Origin: Desulfobacterales bacterium
GTDB taxonomy: Bacteria; Desulfobacterota; Desulfobulbia; Desulfobulbales; JAJRZW01
Length of the DNA: 34,581 bases
Reading direction: 5' to 3'
Assembly (NCBI GenBank): GCA_026993265.1
Contig: JALWTY010000292.1
Location: 1-34,581, forward strand
Positions 33,571 through 34,581 of the stretch are shown one piece after another. Positions within the stretch are counted from its first letter, which is position 1. Each line of letters opens with the position of its first letter. The translations under genes and the position numbers were made by a program. Below the pieces are notes generated by a model. It worked only from the letters and a program-made list of their open reading frames with translations. It did no database searches and was not told where the DNA came from.

Positions 33571-34386
33571 ATGTGCAAGTTTTTCGTCCAGCTTGTCGTT
33601 ACAGCCCTGCTCGCCGCCTGCGCCACCGTGCCCCACAGCGGCAGAACCCAGATCAACCTGGTCAGCGACGCCGAGCTCAACCGGCTTGCCGCGCAAAGCT
33701 TCAAGGAAATCCTGAAGAAGGAAAAAATCTGCGCCGACGCCCGGCTCAACGCACTGGTGGACAGGGTGGCCGGGCGGATAATCCGCGCGGCCGAGGAGAT
33801 GGACATGCCAGGATTCGACTGGGAAGTGCGGCTGATCGAAAAGGACGAGGCCAACGCCTTCTGCCTGCCGGGCGGCAAGATCGTGGTCTACACCGGACTC
33901 CTCAAGACGGCTGAGAACGAGGCCGGGCTGGCGGCGGTCATCGGCCACGAAGTAGCCCACGCCGTGGCCCGGCACGGGGCCGAGCGCATGAGCCAGGAGC
34001 TTATCCTCTCCGGGGCAATGGCCCTGGGCGCGATAGCCCTCGACGCCGGCTCCTCGCCGGAAAGAAGAAGGCTGCTCGCCGCCATCGGCCTGGGAGCCAA
34101 TGTGGGAATCATCCTCCCATTTTCAAGACGGCACGAAGAAGAAGCGGACGAAATCGGCCTTTTCTACATGGCCAGGGCCGGCTACGACCCGTCCGGGGCC
34201 CCGGGGCTGTGGGCGAGAATGAAAAAAACCTTCAGCGGCAAGGAGCCGCCGGTGTGGCTGTCCACCCATCCGTCGTCAGCGGCCAGAATGGAAAACCTCA
34301 GATCCCTGCTGCCGCAGGCAATGGAAATATACCGCAACGCGCCGGAGCAATACGGGATCGGGGAAAAACTGATAATGGATGATTGA
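33571..34386 (+). CDS. M48-family metalloprotease lipoprotein (BepA/LoiP-like)
   Basis: 271 residues. The leader CKFFVQLVVTALLAAC ends in a lipobox (LLAAC), so the mature protein should be a lipid-anchored periplasmic protease. The zinc site HEVAH is in GHEVAHAVARHGAERM (about residues 125-140), and the third ligand Glu is in EEEADEIGLFYMARAGYDP, the standard M48 arrangement. The final STHPSSAARMENL is typical. Such proteases survey outer-membrane proteins, LptD among them in E. coli (BepA). No tetratricopeptide tail is present, so it is closer to LoiP/YcaL length. ATG 33571 is used because the frame upstream runs back through the tRNA-Ser gene. Ribosome-binding site weak. Confidence 0.9.
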   Translation: MCKFFVQLVVTALLAACATVPHSGRTQINLVSDAELNRLAAQSFKEILKKEKICADARLNALVDRVAGRIIRAAEEMDMPGFDWEVRLIEKDEANAFCLPGGKIVVYTGLLKTAENEAGLAAVIGHEVAHAVARHGAERMSQELILSGAMALGAIALDAGSSPERRRLLAAIGLGANVGIILPFSRRHEEEADEIGLFYMARAGYDPSGAPGLWARMKKTFSGKEPPVWLSTHPSSAARMENLRSLLPQAMEIYRNAPEQYGIGEKLIMDD

Positions 34387-34441
34387 GCGGGAAACAGTCC
34401 AAGGGCAGGCCCGAGGGCAAGCAGCCGAAACAGGTGGCCAC

Positions 34442-34579
34442 CGCCCGCAGATTCGTCACCCTGGCACAACAAAATCGCGCCAGGGGGGCGGAGATGCGGG
34501 CAAGCAGCCGGGATGGCTATACACCAGGTATGCCGTAACGGCTGATCGCCCGCAGATTCGTCACCCTGGCACAACAAAA
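34442..34579. repeat. 33-bp direct repeat, two copies with 105-bp period at the window edge
   Basis: CGCCCGCAGATTCGTCACC and the following CTGGCACAACAAAA occur identically at 34442-34474 and 34547-34579. In the first copy CCCTGGC then pairs with GCCAGGG (34480-34486), a stem-loop with an AT-rich loop. The window ends 2 bases after the second copy, so the full extent of the array is not visible. Nothing coding is seen from 34387 onward. Confidence 0.7.
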
Positions 34580-34581
34580 AT

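Noticed and set aside
34459-34476. TGGCACAACAAAATCGC as another -24/-12 promoter
   Set aside because: No GC at the required distance from GG; it belongs to the direct repeat.
34442-34579. CRISPR array at the right edge
   Set aside because: Only two repeats, 72-bp separation, no cas genes; both values are wrong for CRISPR.

Overview
The window is a high-GC chromosomal segment, most likely from an anaerobic or microaerophilic Desulfobacterota/Desulfuromonadia-type (old deltaproteobacterial) bacterium. The inference rests on gene content: LptD and two lytic transglycosylases (Gram-negative envelope), a PilT-type ATPase, a GGDEF and an HD-GYP protein, sigma-54 enhancer control, a DUF4212 plus sodium/solute (acetate-type) symporter pair next to acetyl-CoA synthetase, and a desulfoferrodoxin-ferritin-rubrerythrin oxygen-defence cluster. 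I cannot name a species from sequence alone.

Layout. 1-5.5 kb: a membrane GGDEF protein and a small coiled-coil lipoprotein (+), converging on a minus-strand run mltA, pilT-like ATPase, zinc-ribbon protein. 5.8-12 kb: an acetate module consisting of a PAS-AAA+-Fis enhancer-binding protein, two matching 11-bp palindromic sites, a -24/-12 promoter, the two-subunit symporter and acs. 12.2-17.4 kb: minus-strand ilvD, lptD, mltB. 17.5-20.4 kb: a radical SAM enzyme coupled to RNase E/G. 20.4-22.2 kb: rubrerythrin, desulfoferrodoxin and ferritin (-). 22.5-25.3 kb: a large HD-GYP sensor with a decayed GGDEF tail. 25.4-25.6 kb: tRNA-Lys and tRNA-Glu (-). 25.8-32.4 kb: a two-part RdgC, gatB, a RadC-family protein, hemW and radA (+). 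32.4-34.6 kb: a candidate sigma-54-dependent small RNA, two tRNA-Ser genes, an M48 lipoprotein protease, and a 33-bp direct repeat at the right edge.

The gaps are rich in structured repeats. Family A is a 140-bp near-perfect palindrome with CAGCCCG...CGGGCTG ends; two copies have 4-bp target duplications (TTAG, TTAA). Family B is modular, 105 to about 350 bp, with CCTGAATCCGTGA ends and swappable interiors: TTAGGGG-like arrays, a pyrimidine-rich block and a hairpin core. One A copy sits inside a B copy. A decayed full-length A copy lies within the translated N-terminus of hemW, and the second RdgC gene and the enhancer-binding protein begin almost at B ends, so repeats have reached gene starts here.

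The most novel candidate is the 86-nt transcript predicted at 32626-32711: a -24/-12 promoter, an upstream 20-bp perfect palindrome, a C/U-rich body complementary to Shine-Dalgarno sequences, and a strong intrinsic terminator, with no protein gene in between. All calls come from reading the sequence; no searches were run.
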